Below are positions 39,922 through 49,415 of a stretch of DNA of 64,000 nt, in pieces. The stretch spans positions 1 through 64,000 of the forward strand of contig NZ_JASNFN010000010.1 of NCBI RefSeq assembly GCF_030731085.1, written 5' to 3'. The notes under the pieces are model-generated. The model was given only the letters and a program-made list of their open reading frames with translations. It did no database searches and had not been told where the DNA came from. Position 1 is the stretch's first letter. Each line of letters starts with the position of its first letter. This DNA is from Blastococcus carthaginiensis. Its GTDB lineage: Bacteria > Actinomycetota > Actinomycetes > Mycobacteriales > Geodermatophilaceae. Position numbers and translations under genes: made by a program.

Positions 39922-40539
39922 GTGCTCGGCGTCAACGCCCGGCCCGTGGTGGCCAAGGTGGTCAACCCGCTGGCGGTCCGGCTGGCCCGCGTGGGAGTCA
40001 CCCCCGACGTGGTGACCATCACCGGCACGGTCGGCGCGATCGCCGGGGCCGCCGGGCTCATCGCCACCGGGCACCTCTTCTGGGGCGCGTTCACCGTCAC
40101 GGTGTTCGTCCTGCTGGACATGCTCGACGGCGCGCTCGCCCGCCTGCGCGGCGGCGGCTCGGTGTTCGGTGCGGTGCTGGACTCCACCGGCGACCGCGCG
40201 GCCGACGCCGCCATCTTCGGTGCACTGGTCTGGTGGTTCTCCGGCAGCGGCGACAACCGGCTGCTGGTGCTGCTCGCCCTGCTCTGCCTCGTGCTCGGCG
40301 TGCTCACCTCCTACATCAAGGCGCGGGCCGAGGGCATGGGCCTGACGTGCGACGTCGGGGTCGTCGAGCGGACCGAGCGGCTGATCCTCGTGCTGACCGG
40401 CACCGGGTTCACCGGGCTGGGCATCCCGTACGCCGTGCACGTGGCGCTCTGGGTGCTGCTGGCCGGCAGCGCGGTGACCGTGGCCCAGCGCGTCCTGGCG
40501 GTGAAGCGCGCCGCCGACGGCCGGCGGATCGCGTCGTGA
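39922..40539 (+). CDS. pgsA: CDP-alcohol phosphatidyltransferase, phosphatidylinositol phosphate synthase
   Basis: 205 aa integral membrane enzyme with the signature D-x2-DG-x2-AR-x8-G-x3-D-x3-D (DMLDGALARLRGGG then GAVLDSTGDRAAD). In actinobacteria this locus joins inositol phosphate to CDP-diacylglycerol. GTG directly follows the upstream stop. Confidence 0.93.
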   Translation: MLGVNARPVVAKVVNPLAVRLARVGVTPDVVTITGTVGAIAGAAGLIATGHLFWGAFTVTVFVLLDMLDGALARLRGGGSVFGAVLDSTGDRAADAAIFGALVWWFSGSGDNRLLVLLALLCLVLGVLTSYIKARAEGMGLTCDVGVVERTERLILVLTGTGFTGLGIPYAVHVALWVLLAGSAVTVAQRVLAVKRAADGRRIAS

Positions 40540-41474
40540 GCGGTGCCCGGGAGCGGCTCGCCGGCCGGCTGTCCGACGCCGGGTACGCGGCCGGCTGGCG
40601 GGCGGTGCGCACGCTGCCGGAGCCGGCCGCGCGGGCGCTGTTCGACCGGGCGGGGGAGTGGGCCGCCGGCCGTGACGGAAGAGGCGTGCGCCAGTTGCGG
40701 GCCAACCTGCGCGTGGTCACCGGCGGGCGGCTGACCGAACCGGATCTCGCCGAGCTCACCCGCCGCGCGATGCGCTCCTACGCCCGCTACTGGCAGGAGG
40801 CCTTCCGGCTGCCGACGCTGACCGCGGAACGGATCCGCCGCGACAGCGACGTCCCCGGGATCGAGCACATCGCCCGCGCGCGCGCCGAGGGGCGCGGGGT
40901 GGTCGTGGCCCTGCCGCACAGCGGCAACTGGGACGCCGCCGGCGCCTGGTTCACCGGCTGGCTGGACGGGCCGTTCATGACCGTCGCCGAGCGGCTGCAC
41001 CCCGAGTCGCTCTACCGCCGCTTCCTCGACTACCGCGAGTCGCTGGGCTTCCGGGTGGTGCCGCTCACCGGCGGGGAGCGCCCCAGCTCGGAGGTGCTGC
41101 GCGGGTGGCTCGCCGACGGCGGCGTCGCCTGCCTGCTGGTCGACCGCAACCTCGGGGCCGGCGGGGTCCCGGTGACGTTCTTCGGTCGGGCGGCCACCAT
41201 GCCGGGCGGCGCGGCGCTGCTCGCCGAGCGCACGGGCGCGGCGCTGATCCCGGCCGTCTGCCAGTTCGCCGGAGGCGGGTGGCGGATGTGCGTGCACCCG
41301 GAGGTTCCGGTGCGCGGCCCCGGCCGGCTGGCCGACCGGGTGGGGACGGCGATGCAGCAGGTCGCCGACGTCTTCGCCGCCGGCATCGCCGAGCGCCCCG
41401 AGGACTGGCACGTGCTCGGCCGGATCTGGCCCGATGTCCCGCCCGACCCGCCCCGCTCGGAGGCGGCGGCCTGA
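40536..41474 (+). CDS. patA: Phosphatidylinositol mannoside acyltransferase
   Basis: 312 aa, LpxL/HtrB-like acyltransferase fold. Catalytic His128 and Asp133 in LPHSGNWD; later LLVDRNLGAGGVPV and FFGRAATMPGGAALLAERTG. The homologue adds palmitate to the mannose placed by PimA. Four-base overlap with pgsA and one-base overlap with pimA. Confidence 0.93.
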   Translation: MSGARERLAGRLSDAGYAAGWRAVRTLPEPAARALFDRAGEWAAGRDGRGVRQLRANLRVVTGGRLTEPDLAELTRRAMRSYARYWQEAFRLPTLTAERIRRDSDVPGIEHIARARAEGRGVVVALPHSGNWDAAGAWFTGWLDGPFMTVAERLHPESLYRRFLDYRESLGFRVVPLTGGERPSSEVLRGWLADGGVACLLVDRNLGAGGVPVTFFGRAATMPGGAALLAERTGAALIPAVCQFAGGGWRMCVHPEVPVRGPGRLADRVGTAMQQVADVFAAGIAERPEDWHVLGRIWPDVPPDPPRSEAAA

Positions 41475-42685
41475 TGCGCATCGGCCTGGTCTGCCCCTAC
41501 CGGTGGGACGTCCCCGGCGGCGTCCAGTACCACGTGCGCGACCTCGCCGGGACGCTGCGCGACATGGGCCACCACGTCGAGGTGCTGACCCCCGCGCAGC
41601 ACGAGGAGTCGGTCACCGATCCCTCCCTCACCTTCGCCGGGCGCACCGTCCCGGTCCCGTACAACGGCTCGATGGCCGGCCTGCAGTTCGGGCCGGTGTC
41701 GGCCGCGCGGGTGCGCCGCTGGCTGCGCGAGGGCCGCTTCGACGTCGTCCACGTGCACGAGCCGTCGTCGCCGTCGGTGTCCCTGCTGGTGTGCATGATC
41801 GCCCGGGGGCCGATCGTGGCGACGTTCCACACGGCCACCACCCGGTCGAAGGTGCTGGCCGTCCTCGGGCCGATGGTCCGTCCCTGGCTGGAGCGCATCG
41901 CCGGGCGGATCGCCGTCTCGGACTTCGCCCGCCGGGTGCAGGTGGAGCATCTGGGCGGGGACGCGGTGATCATCCCCAACGGCGTGCACGTCGGGTTCTT
42001 CGCCCAAGGGCCCACGCTGACCGGGCGTCCGCGCGGCGACGGCCCGCCGACGGTCGGCTTCGTGGGGCGCTTCGACGAGCCGCGCAAGGGCCTGCCGGTG
42101 CTGCTCCAGGCCATGCGCACCGTCGTCCGGGCGCACCCGGACGCACGCCTGCTCATCGCCGGCCGCGGTGACGCCGACCAGCTGTGGTCGATGGTCGGCA
42201 CCGACCTCCGGCCCCACGTGACGCTGCTGGGTGAGGTGTCGGAGGCGGACAAGGCGGCGCTGCTGCGCAGCGTCGACGTCTACTGCGCGCCCAACCTGCT
42301 CGGCGAGTCCTTCGGCGTGATCCTGATCGAGGCGATGGCCGCCGGGGCGCCGGTCGTCGCCAGCGACCTGGACGCCTTCGTCCGGGTGCTCGACGACGGC
42401 GCGGCAGGCGTGGTGGTGCGCCGGGACGACCCCGCGGCCCTCGGGCGGGCGCTGTCGGACCTGCTCGCCGACCCCGGCCGGCGCGCCGAGCTGGCCGCGC
42501 GCGGATCCCGGGCGGCCGCGACGTACGACTGGCAGCTGCTCGCCCGTCGCATCCTCGCCGTCTACGAGACCGTGCTCCCGCCCGGCGGCGGCGTGGTGAC
42601 CGCCTCGCCCGAGCACGAGTTCCCCGGGGTGCCGCTGACGGGCACCGCGGCCGGACGTCCCCGCATCCGGCGCCCGCGCCGCTAG
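41474..42685 (+). CDS. pimA: Phosphatidylinositol alpha-mannosyltransferase
   Basis: 403 aa GT4 glycosyltransferase (GT-B fold) that transfers the first mannose from GDP-mannose to phosphatidylinositol on the cytoplasmic membrane face. Landmarks are CPYRWDVPGGVQYHVRDLA at the start, NGVHVGFF, VGRFDEPRKGLPVLL and the EX7E motif ESFGVILIEAMAAG. The C-terminal 30 residues are a basic/Pro tail. Its TAG stop begins the -10 box of the next gene. Confidence 0.95.
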   Translation: MRIGLVCPYRWDVPGGVQYHVRDLAGTLRDMGHHVEVLTPAQHEESVTDPSLTFAGRTVPVPYNGSMAGLQFGPVSAARVRRWLREGRFDVVHVHEPSSPSVSLLVCMIARGPIVATFHTATTRSKVLAVLGPMVRPWLERIAGRIAVSDFARRVQVEHLGGDAVIIPNGVHVGFFAQGPTLTGRPRGDGPPTVGFVGRFDEPRKGLPVLLQAMRTVVRAHPDARLLIAGRGDADQLWSMVGTDLRPHVTLLGEVSEADKAALLRSVDVYCAPNLLGESFGVILIEAMAAGAPVVASDLDAFVRVLDDGAAGVVVRRDDPAALGRALSDLLADPGRRAELAARGSRAAATYDWQLLARRILAVYETVLPPGGGVVTASPEHEFPGVPLTGTAAGRPRIRRPRR

Positions 42686-42688
42686 CCT
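42683..42688 (+). promoter_or_regulatory. Predicted -10 box of the LemA-like gene, overlapping a stop codon
   Basis: TAGCCT begins with the pimA TAG stop and ends eight bases before the next GTG. Confidence 0.55.
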
Positions 42689-42696
42689 CGGGGACC

Positions 42697-43266
42697 GTGA
42701 CGCCCGAGGCCTGGTTGCTGCTCGCCGCCGGAGTGCTCCTGCTCCTGGTGGTCTGGACCGGGTGGACGCTCACCCGGCTGCGCCGGCTGGCCGCACGCGT
42801 GGACCGGGCCTGGGCCGCGCTGGACGCCCAGCTGCAGCGCCGTGCCGGCCTGGCCGAGGAGCTGGCCCGGCACCACCCCGCCGCGCTCGGCGACGACGTC
42901 CGCTCCCGGCTGGCCAGCGGTGCCGCCGGGGCGCGGGCCGCCCGGGACACGGGGGACCGGGAGCTGGCGGAGAACGCGCTGGGCCACGAGCTGCGGGAGC
43001 TGCCGCCGGACCTGCCCGGCGTCCCGGCCGCGCTGCGCACCGAGCTGGCGGGCACGCAGACGCGGGTCACCCTGGCCCGCCGCTTCTACAACGACGCCGT
43101 CCGCGACACCCGGGAGCTCCGCGGCCGTCGCGCCTCCCGCTGGGCGGGGCTGCACCGCAGGCGCCCGCTGCCCCGCTACTTCGACATCGACGACCGGCTG
43201 GGCGACGACGACCGGCTGGGCGACGTGGGGGCGGGTGCCGACGTCGCCGGCCGCCTCGCGTCCTGA
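42697..43266 (+). CDS. LemA-like membrane-anchored protein
   Basis: 189 aa. One N-terminal transmembrane helix (LLLAAGVLLLLVVWTGWTL), then helices resembling LemA: RVDRAWAALDAQLQRRAGLAEEL and TLARRFYNDAVRDTREL. C-terminal 30 residues are Asp/Gly/Leu repeats (DDRLGDDDRLGD). LemA proteins are of unclear function. Leaderless start likely. Confidence 0.75.
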   Translation: MTPEAWLLLAAGVLLLLVVWTGWTLTRLRRLAARVDRAWAALDAQLQRRAGLAEELARHHPAALGDDVRSRLASGAAGARAARDTGDRELAENALGHELRELPPDLPGVPAALRTELAGTQTRVTLARRFYNDAVRDTRELRGRRASRWAGLHRRRPLPRYFDIDDRLGDDDRLGDVGAGADVAGRLAS

Positions 43267-43272
43267 CGGCCG

Positions 43273-43278
43273 TAAGGT
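43273..43278 (+). promoter_or_regulatory. Candidate -10 box of pdxS
   Basis: TAAGGT; would give a leader of about 30 nt with GAAGG (43303-43307) nine bases before the GTG. Confidence 0.45.
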
Positions 43279-43316
43279 TGCTCGCAACTCAGCTGGGCTA
43301 GCGAAGGCGGACAACA

Positions 43317-44225
43317 GTGGCAGGGCACCTCGACCGGACGGACGACGGGACCGGGACCGAGCGCGTGAAGCGCGGCATGGCCGAGCAGCTCAAGGGCGGC
43401 GTCATCATGGACGTCGTCACCCCGGAGCAGGCCAGGATCGCCGAGGACGCCGGCGCGGTCGCCGTCATGGCGCTGGAGCGGGTGCCGGCCGACATCCGCG
43501 CCCAGGGCGGGATCGCGCGGATGAGCGACCCCGACATGGTGCAGGGGATCATCGACGCGGTCTCCGTCCCGGTGATGGCCAAGGCCCGCATCGGGCACTT
43601 CGTCGAGGCGCAGGTGCTCCAGTCCCTGGGCGTCGACTACATCGACGAGTCCGAGGTGCTCACGCCCGCGGACGAGGCGCACCACATCGACAAGCACGCG
43701 TTCACCGTGCCCTTCGTCTGCGGCGCCACCGACCTCGGCGAGGCGCTGCGGCGCATCTCCGAGGGGGCGGCGATGATCCGCTCCAAGGGTGAGGCGGGCA
43801 CCGGCAACGTCGTCGAGGCGACCCGCCACATGCGGGCCCTGCGCGCCGGCATCCGCCGGCTGGCGAACCTGGACGAGACCGAGCTCTTCGTCGCGGCCAA
43901 GGAGCTGCGGGCCCCGCACGACATGGTCGCCGAGGTGGCGCGGCTGGGGAAGCTCCCCGTGGTGCTCTTCACCGCCGGCGGCATCGCCACCCCCGCCGAC
44001 GCCGCGATGATGATGCAGCTCGGCGCCGAGGGCGTGTTCGTCGGCTCGGGCATCTTCAAGTCGGGCGACCCGGCGCAGCGCGCGGCCGCCATCGTGCAGG
44101 CCACCACCTTCCACGACGACCCCGACGTCATCGCCAAGGTCTCGCGCGGGCTGGGGGAGCCGATGGTGGGGATCAACGTCGCGACGCTCCCGGAGAGCGA
44201 GCGGTACGCCACCCGCGGCTGGTGA
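43317..44225 (+). CDS. pdxS: Pyridoxal 5'-phosphate synthase subunit PdxS
   Basis: TIM-barrel synthase making PLP from ribose 5-phosphate, glyceraldehyde 3-phosphate and ammonia from PdxT. 302 aa. Asp32 (IMDVVTPEQA), the Schiff-base Lys89 (VMAKARIGH) and second Lys157 (IRSKGEAGTG) are present. The stop overlaps the next gene by four bases. Confidence 0.97.
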   Translation: MAGHLDRTDDGTGTERVKRGMAEQLKGGVIMDVVTPEQARIAEDAGAVAVMALERVPADIRAQGGIARMSDPDMVQGIIDAVSVPVMAKARIGHFVEAQVLQSLGVDYIDESEVLTPADEAHHIDKHAFTVPFVCGATDLGEALRRISEGAAMIRSKGEAGTGNVVEATRHMRALRAGIRRLANLDETELFVAAKELRAPHDMVAEVARLGKLPVVLFTAGGIATPADAAMMMQLGAEGVFVGSGIFKSGDPAQRAAAIVQATTFHDDPDVIAKVSRGLGEPMVGINVATLPESERYATRGW

Positions 44226-45319
44226 ACGTGGACGTCCGGCGACGCATCGGCGGGCTGGACGTCGCGCGCGGGCTCGCCGTGCTCGGCATGTTCGCCGCCC
44301 ACCTGCGCGTGGGCGGCGAGCTGCACCCGGACCCGCGGACGTGGACCGCGGTGGTCGACGGCCGCTCGTCGATCCTGTTCGCCACCCTGGCCGGCATCTC
44401 GGTGGCGCTCCTCTCCGGACGCGACCGGCCGCCCGAGGGGTCGGAGCTCGGCCGGGTGCGGGTGCGGATCGTCGTCCGCGCGTTGTGGGTCTTCGCCTTC
44501 GGGCTGGTCCTGGAGGCGCTGGGCACCTTCGTCGCGGTCATCCTGGGCGTGTACGGGGTGCTGTTCCTGCTCGTGCTGCCGTTCCTGCGGTGGCCGGTGC
44601 GCCGGCTGCTCGTGACCGCGGGCGTCGTCGCCGTCGTCGTCCCGCCGCTGCTCGTGATCGCCGGCCAGGCGCTCACCACGGCGGGGTCGGCGCAGGGGCT
44701 GCTCGCCTCGCTGCTGGTCACCGGCTACTACCCGGCGCTGCTCTGGATCGCCTTCGTGCTGGTGGGCCTCGCGGTAGGCCGGCTGGACCTGGCCTCCGGT
44801 GCGGTGCGTCTGCGGCTGGCCGCGGCGGGGGCGGCGGCCGCGGTCCTCGGCTACGGCGGGGGCTGGGTGAGCACGGAGCTCCTGACCGGCGGCATGCCCT
44901 CCGCGGGCCCGGAGACCGGCTTCGCCGTCCCGGGGATCTTCGACGTCGACTGGCTGACCGGCGCCGAGGCGCACAGCGGGACCACCTTCGAGGTCCTCGG
45001 CTCGACCGGGTTCGCCGTCCTCGTCGTGGTCGGCTGCCTGGTGCTCACCGAGCGGCTGCCGCGGCTGACCGCCCCGGTGGCCGCCGTGGGAGCGCTGGCG
45101 CTCACCGTCTACGCCACCCACCTCGTGGCCATCCGGGTGCTGATGGAGGTCATGCCCGGCCGGGTGCAGGGCCCCGTCCTGTGGGTGTGGTTCGCCGCCG
45201 CCGCGCTGGCCGGTGCGTGGGGGTGGCGGCGCACCGTCGGCCGCGGGCCGCTGGAGTCGCTGCTCACCTGGACGTCGAGCCGCGCGGCCGGGCTCACCCC
45301 GTCGGCGCCGGCGATCTGA
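44222..45319 (+). CDS. Multi-pass membrane protein, acyltransferase-like (DUF418/DUF1624 type), between pdxS and pdxT
   Basis: 365 aa with about ten hydrophobic helices. The N-terminal RRIGGLDVARGLAVLGMFAAH matches the start of DUF418/heparan-glucosaminide-acetyltransferase-like membrane proteins, and the C-terminal LALTVYATHLVAIRVLM fits as well. Substrate unknown. It is locked to pdxS by a four-base overlap (GTGA), so it is co-translated with a PLP synthase subunit; in mycobacteria a TesB thioesterase holds this position. Confidence 0.78.
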   Translation: MNVDVRRRIGGLDVARGLAVLGMFAAHLRVGGELHPDPRTWTAVVDGRSSILFATLAGISVALLSGRDRPPEGSELGRVRVRIVVRALWVFAFGLVLEALGTFVAVILGVYGVLFLLVLPFLRWPVRRLLVTAGVVAVVVPPLLVIAGQALTTAGSAQGLLASLLVTGYYPALLWIAFVLVGLAVGRLDLASGAVRLRLAAAGAAAAVLGYGGGWVSTELLTGGMPSAGPETGFAVPGIFDVDWLTGAEAHSGTTFEVLGSTGFAVLVVVGCLVLTERLPRLTAPVAAVGALALTVYATHLVAIRVLMEVMPGRVQGPVLWVWFAAAALAGAWGWRRTVGRGPLESLLTWTSSRAAGLTPSAPAI

Positions 45320-45328
45320 GCCACGCCG

Positions 45329-45334
45329 TAGCGT
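45329..45334 (+). promoter_or_regulatory. Predicted -10 box of pdxT, leaderless
   Basis: TAGCGT ends eight bases before the pdxT GTG, suggesting pdxT can be transcribed separately from pdxS. Confidence 0.5.
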
Positions 45335-45342
45335 GGGCGGCC

Positions 45343-45980
45343 GTGTCCACCGGCCCCACCCGCCCCGTCGTCGGGGTGCTGGCCCTCCAGGGCGACGTCC
45401 GCGAGCACCTCGCCGTGCTGCACGCCGAGGGCGCCGACGCCCGGCCGGTGCGCCGCCCCGAGGAGCTCGCCGACCTCCACGGGATCGTCCTCCCCGGCGG
45501 GGAGTCGACCACCATGGCGAAGCTGGCCGCGCGGTGGGGCCTGCTGCAGCCGCTGCGGGACGCCGTCGGCGCCGGGCTGCCCGCCTACGGCAGCTGCGCC
45601 GGGATGATCCTGCTCGCCGACCGGCTGCTGGACGCGCCGCCGGGCCAGGAGACCGTCGGCGGGCTGGACGTGACGGTCCGCCGCAACGCCTTCGGCCGCC
45701 AGGTGGACTCCTTCGAGACCCGGGTCGAGCTCGACGGGCTGGCCGGTGGGCCGGTGCACGCCGTGTTCATCCGCGCGCCGTGGGTGGAGGAGGCCGGGCC
45801 GGGGGTGCAGGTCCTCGGCCGGGTCGTCGGCGGACCGGCCGACGGTAGGATCGTCGCGGTCCGCCAGGGGGACGTGGTGGCCACCAGCTTCCACCCCGAG
45901 CTGACCGGGGATCGCCGGGTGCACGCGCTGTTCGTCGACATCGTGCGCCGTCACCTGGCCGACGCAGAGAGGGGAGAGCC

Positions 45981-45984
<4 letters not shown>
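45343..45984 (+). CDS. pdxT: Pyridoxal 5'-phosphate synthase glutaminase subunit PdxT
   Basis: Class I glutamine amidotransferase, 213 aa, supplying ammonia to PdxS. Nucleophile Cys85 (YGSCAGMILLA), His184 and Glu186 (FHPELTGD), and GVLALQGDVREH at the N-terminus. GTG start, no upstream alternative of sense. Overlaps yebC by four bases. Confidence 0.96.
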
Positions 45985-46742
<758 letters not shown>

Positions 46743-46747
46743 AAGGA

Positions 46748-46800
46748 CCCCGGTGCCCCCCTTCCCCTCGCTCCGCTCGGGGTGGGGCCCTGCACCGGGG
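46748..46800 (+). terminator. Long hairpin after yebC
   Basis: CCCCGGTGC (46748-46756) pairs with GCACCGGGG (46792-46800); CCCC/GGGG pairs occur inside. Starts six bases after the yebC stop and overlaps the first copy of a direct repeat. Confidence 0.6.
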
Positions 46801-46854
46801 CCGTTCCAGTACGTCACCGGGCTCGGCGTGGGGCCCTGCACCGGGACCGTTCCA
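46782..46854 (+). repeat. Two direct copies of a 27-bp intergenic repeat
   Basis: Copies at 46782-46808 and 46828-46854, one mismatch, containing GTGGGGCCCTGCACCGGG and ending CCGTTCCA. Between yebC and the ruvC promoter; function unknown. Confidence 0.85.
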
Positions 46855-46900
46855 TCAGCTCACCAGGGCGTGTTGGCGGGGTTCGGTCGGGGGCTGCGGT

Positions 46901-46906
46901 TAGCCT
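46901..46906 (+). promoter_or_regulatory. Candidate -10 box of the ruvCAB operon
   Basis: TAGCCT about 36 bases before the ruvC ATG, with GGGAG (46931-46935) seven bases before that ATG. Confidence 0.45.
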
Positions 46907-46942
46907 CGGTCGAACACCAGTTCGGCTGACGGGAGCGTGACC

Positions 46943-47512
46943 ATGCGGGTGCTCGGCATCGACCCGGGCCTCACCCGGTGCGGGTGGGGAGTGGTCGACG
47001 GGCGCCCGGGGGCGCGGCCGACGGCGGTCGGGGTCGGGGTGGTCCGCACCCTGGCGGAGCTGGACGTGGAGTTGCGGCTGCTGGAACTGCACACCGCGGT
47101 CACGGCGCTGCTGCGCGAGCACCGCCCCGACGTGGTCGCCATCGAGCGGGTGTTCACCCAGAACAACAAGGGCACCGCCACGGGGACGGCGCAGGCGGCC
47201 GGGGTCGCTGCGCTCGCCGCGGCCCAGGCCGACCGGCCGGTCGCCTGGCACACGCCCAGCGAGGTCAAGGCGGCCATCTCCGGCAACGGCCGCGCGGACA
47301 AGGAGCAGGTCACCCTCATGATCACCCGGGTCCTCGGGCTCGCGGCCGCCCCCAAGCCGGCCGACGCCGCCGACGCGCTCGCGCTGGCCGTCTGCCACGC
47401 CTGGCGCGGTCCGGCGCAGCAGCGGCTGCGCACGGCGGCGCTCGCCGGCGGCATCGGTGCGCCGGTGCGGTCCACCACGCTGCCGCGGTGGACGGGGGTG
47501 GCGGCGCGATGA
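46943..47512 (+). CDS. ruvC: Holliday junction resolvase RuvC
   Basis: Endonuclease that cuts Holliday junctions. 189 aa with all four acidic metal ligands: Asp7 (LGIDPGL), Glu68 (VAIERVF), Asp141 and Asp144 (PADAADALA). ATG 46943 is preferred over GTG 46937 because GGGAG lies seven bases ahead of it. Overlaps ruvA by four bases. Confidence 0.97.
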   Translation: MRVLGIDPGLTRCGWGVVDGRPGARPTAVGVGVVRTLAELDVELRLLELHTAVTALLREHRPDVVAIERVFTQNNKGTATGTAQAAGVAALAAAQADRPVAWHTPSEVKAAISGNGRADKEQVTLMITRVLGLAAAPKPADAADALALAVCHAWRGPAQQRLRTAALAGGIGAPVRSTTLPRWTGVAAR

Positions 47513-48147
47513 TCGCCAGCGTGAGCGGCCGGGTCGCCGCGGTCTCCCCGGACGGCGCCGTCGTTCATGTCGGCGGGATCGGCCTCGCGGTGCAGTGCAC
47601 CCCGGGCACCATCGCCCGCCTGCAGGTGGGGGAGGCCGCCCGGCTGGCCACCAGCCTGGTGGTGCGCGAGGACTCGCTCACCCTCTACGGCTTCGCCGAC
47701 GACGACGAGCGCCAGCTGTTCGAGCTGCTGCAGACCGCCAACGGCGTCGGCCCGCGCCTGGCGCAGGCGGTGCTGGCGATCCACCCGCCGCGCGAGGTGC
47801 GCCGGGCGGTCTCGATGGCCGACGTCAAGGCGCTCATGCAGGTGCCGGGCATCGGCAAGAAGGGCGCCGAGCGGCTGATCCTGGAGCTGCGCGACCGGCT
47901 GGGCTCCACCACCACCGACACCTCCCTGGACGCGCCCGCCCCCACCGGGCTGCCGTCGCTCACGCCGGTGGCCCCGTGGCGGGACCAGCTCTCCAGCGCG
48001 CTGGTCGGCCTGGGGTGGAGCGGCAAGGAGGCCGAGACCGCGGTGGGTCAGCTCGCCCCGGTGGCCGACGAGCAGATCGCCGCGACCGGGAGCGTGGAGG
48101 TCGCGGTGCTGCTGCGGCGGGCCCTCCAGCTGCTGGGTAGGTCGTGA
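47509..48147 (+). CDS. ruvA: Holliday junction DNA helicase subunit RuvA
   Basis: Tetrameric junction-binding protein, 212 aa. OB fold (MIASVSGRVAAVSPD), two helix-hairpin-helix motifs (LQTANGVGPRLAQAVLAI and LMQVPGIGKKGAERLILEL) and C-terminal RuvB-contacting domain. Four-base overlaps on both sides. Confidence 0.97.
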   Translation: MIASVSGRVAAVSPDGAVVHVGGIGLAVQCTPGTIARLQVGEAARLATSLVVREDSLTLYGFADDDERQLFELLQTANGVGPRLAQAVLAIHPPREVRRAVSMADVKALMQVPGIGKKGAERLILELRDRLGSTTTDTSLDAPAPTGLPSLTPVAPWRDQLSSALVGLGWSGKEAETAVGQLAPVADEQIAATGSVEVAVLLRRALQLLGRS

Positions 48148-49268
48148 GCGCCCCGTTCGACCGGTCGCTGACCGGCGACCTGGCCGCCGACGTGACGCCG
48201 GAGTGGGCGGTGTCGCCGCAGGCCGGCGACGAGGAGCGGGTCGTCGAGTCCGCGCTCCGGCCGCACTCGCTGCACGACTTCATCGGCCAGCCGAAGGTCG
48301 CCCGCCAGCTCGCCCTGGTCCTCGAGGGGGCCAAGCGGCGCGGGCGTACCCCCGACCACGTGCTGCTCTCCGGGCCGCCCGGGCTCGGTAAGACCAGCCT
48401 GGCGCTGATCATCGGCTCCGAGCTCGGCACCTCGGTGAAGATCACCAGCGGTCCGGCGATCGAGCGGTCGGGCGACCTGGCGGCGATGCTGTCGAACCTG
48501 GCGCCCGGCGACGTGCTCTTCATCGACGAGATCCACCGCATCGCCCGGCCCGCCGAGGAACTGCTCTACATGGCGATGGAGGATTTCCGCGTCGACGTCG
48601 TCGTCGGCAAGGGGCCGGGGGCGACGGCGATCCCGCTGGAGATCAACCCCTTCACCCTCGTCGGGGCCACCACCCGGGCCGGGCTGCTGACCGGCCCGCT
48701 CCGCGACCGGTTCGGCTTCGTCGGGCAGATGGAGTTCTACGAGCCGGCCGAGCTGCAGCGGGTGCTCGCCCGCAGCGCCGCGCTGCTCGGCGTCGAGCTC
48801 ACCGACGAAGGGTCCGCCGAGATCGCCGGCCGCTCCCGCGGGACCCCCCGCATCGCCAACCGGCTGCTGCGCCGGGTGCGCGACTACGCCGAGGTGGAGG
48901 CCGACGGCCGCGTCACCCTGCAGGTCGCCGAGGCCGCGCTGGCGCTCTACGACGTCGACCACCTCGGGCTGGACCGCCTCGACCGCGCCGTCCTCGAGGC
49001 GCTCGTGGGCAAGTTCGGCGGCGGGCCGGTGGGCGTCGCCACCCTCGCCGTCGCCGTGGGGGAGGAGCCGCACACCGTCGAGGAGGTGTGCGAGCCGTTC
49101 CTCGTGCGGGCCGGGTTGCTGGCGCGCACGCCGCGCGGGCGGGTCGCCACCGAGGCCGCCTGGGAGCACCTGGGCCGGCCGGTGCCGCGGGGCGGCGTCC
49201 CCCTCGGGCGGGTCACAGCAGACCCACCGGTACCGGGGTCGTCGTCAGAGACCCTGTTCGACGCCTAG
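48144..49268 (+). CDS. ruvB: Holliday junction branch-migration ATPase RuvB
   Basis: AAA+ motor, 374 aa. Walker A GPPGLGKT (77-84), Walker B VLFIDEIHRI, sensor GATTRAGLLTGPLRDRFG and the C-terminal winged helix. The last ~25 residues are extra. Its TAG stop is the first half of a TAGACT box that could serve yajC. Confidence 0.97.
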   Translation: MSAPFDRSLTGDLAADVTPEWAVSPQAGDEERVVESALRPHSLHDFIGQPKVARQLALVLEGAKRRGRTPDHVLLSGPPGLGKTSLALIIGSELGTSVKITSGPAIERSGDLAAMLSNLAPGDVLFIDEIHRIARPAEELLYMAMEDFRVDVVVGKGPGATAIPLEINPFTLVGATTRAGLLTGPLRDRFGFVGQMEFYEPAELQRVLARSAALLGVELTDEGSAEIAGRSRGTPRIANRLLRRVRDYAEVEADGRVTLQVAEAALALYDVDHLGLDRLDRAVLEALVGKFGGGPVGVATLAVAVGEEPHTVEEVCEPFLVRAGLLARTPRGRVATEAAWEHLGRPVPRGGVPLGRVTADPPVPGSSSETLFDA

Positions 49269-49271
49269 ACT
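49266..49271 (+). promoter_or_regulatory. Candidate -10 box for yajC-secDF, overlapping a stop codon
   Basis: TAGACT begins with the ruvB TAG stop. It would give a leader of about 138 nt before yajC; 49278-49415 shows no gene. Confidence 0.4.
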
Positions 49272-49415
49272 CCCGGACGCTGGCGCGCAACTCGCAGGCC
49301 GGGCCGTGCGCGTCCCGCCTGGTCGCCGCGCGCACGGCAACCGACGCACCCGAGCGGTCCCGTCCCGGGCCGCACCACCGCGAGGCACCTGTCGCGGAAG
49401 AGAGGCACACCTGTC

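Noticed and set aside
41474..42685. pimA as an unrelated GT4 glycosyltransferase
   Set aside because: Its position after thrS-HIT-pgsA-patA and the N-terminal PYRWDVPGGVQ sequence match the mycobacterial pimA locus.
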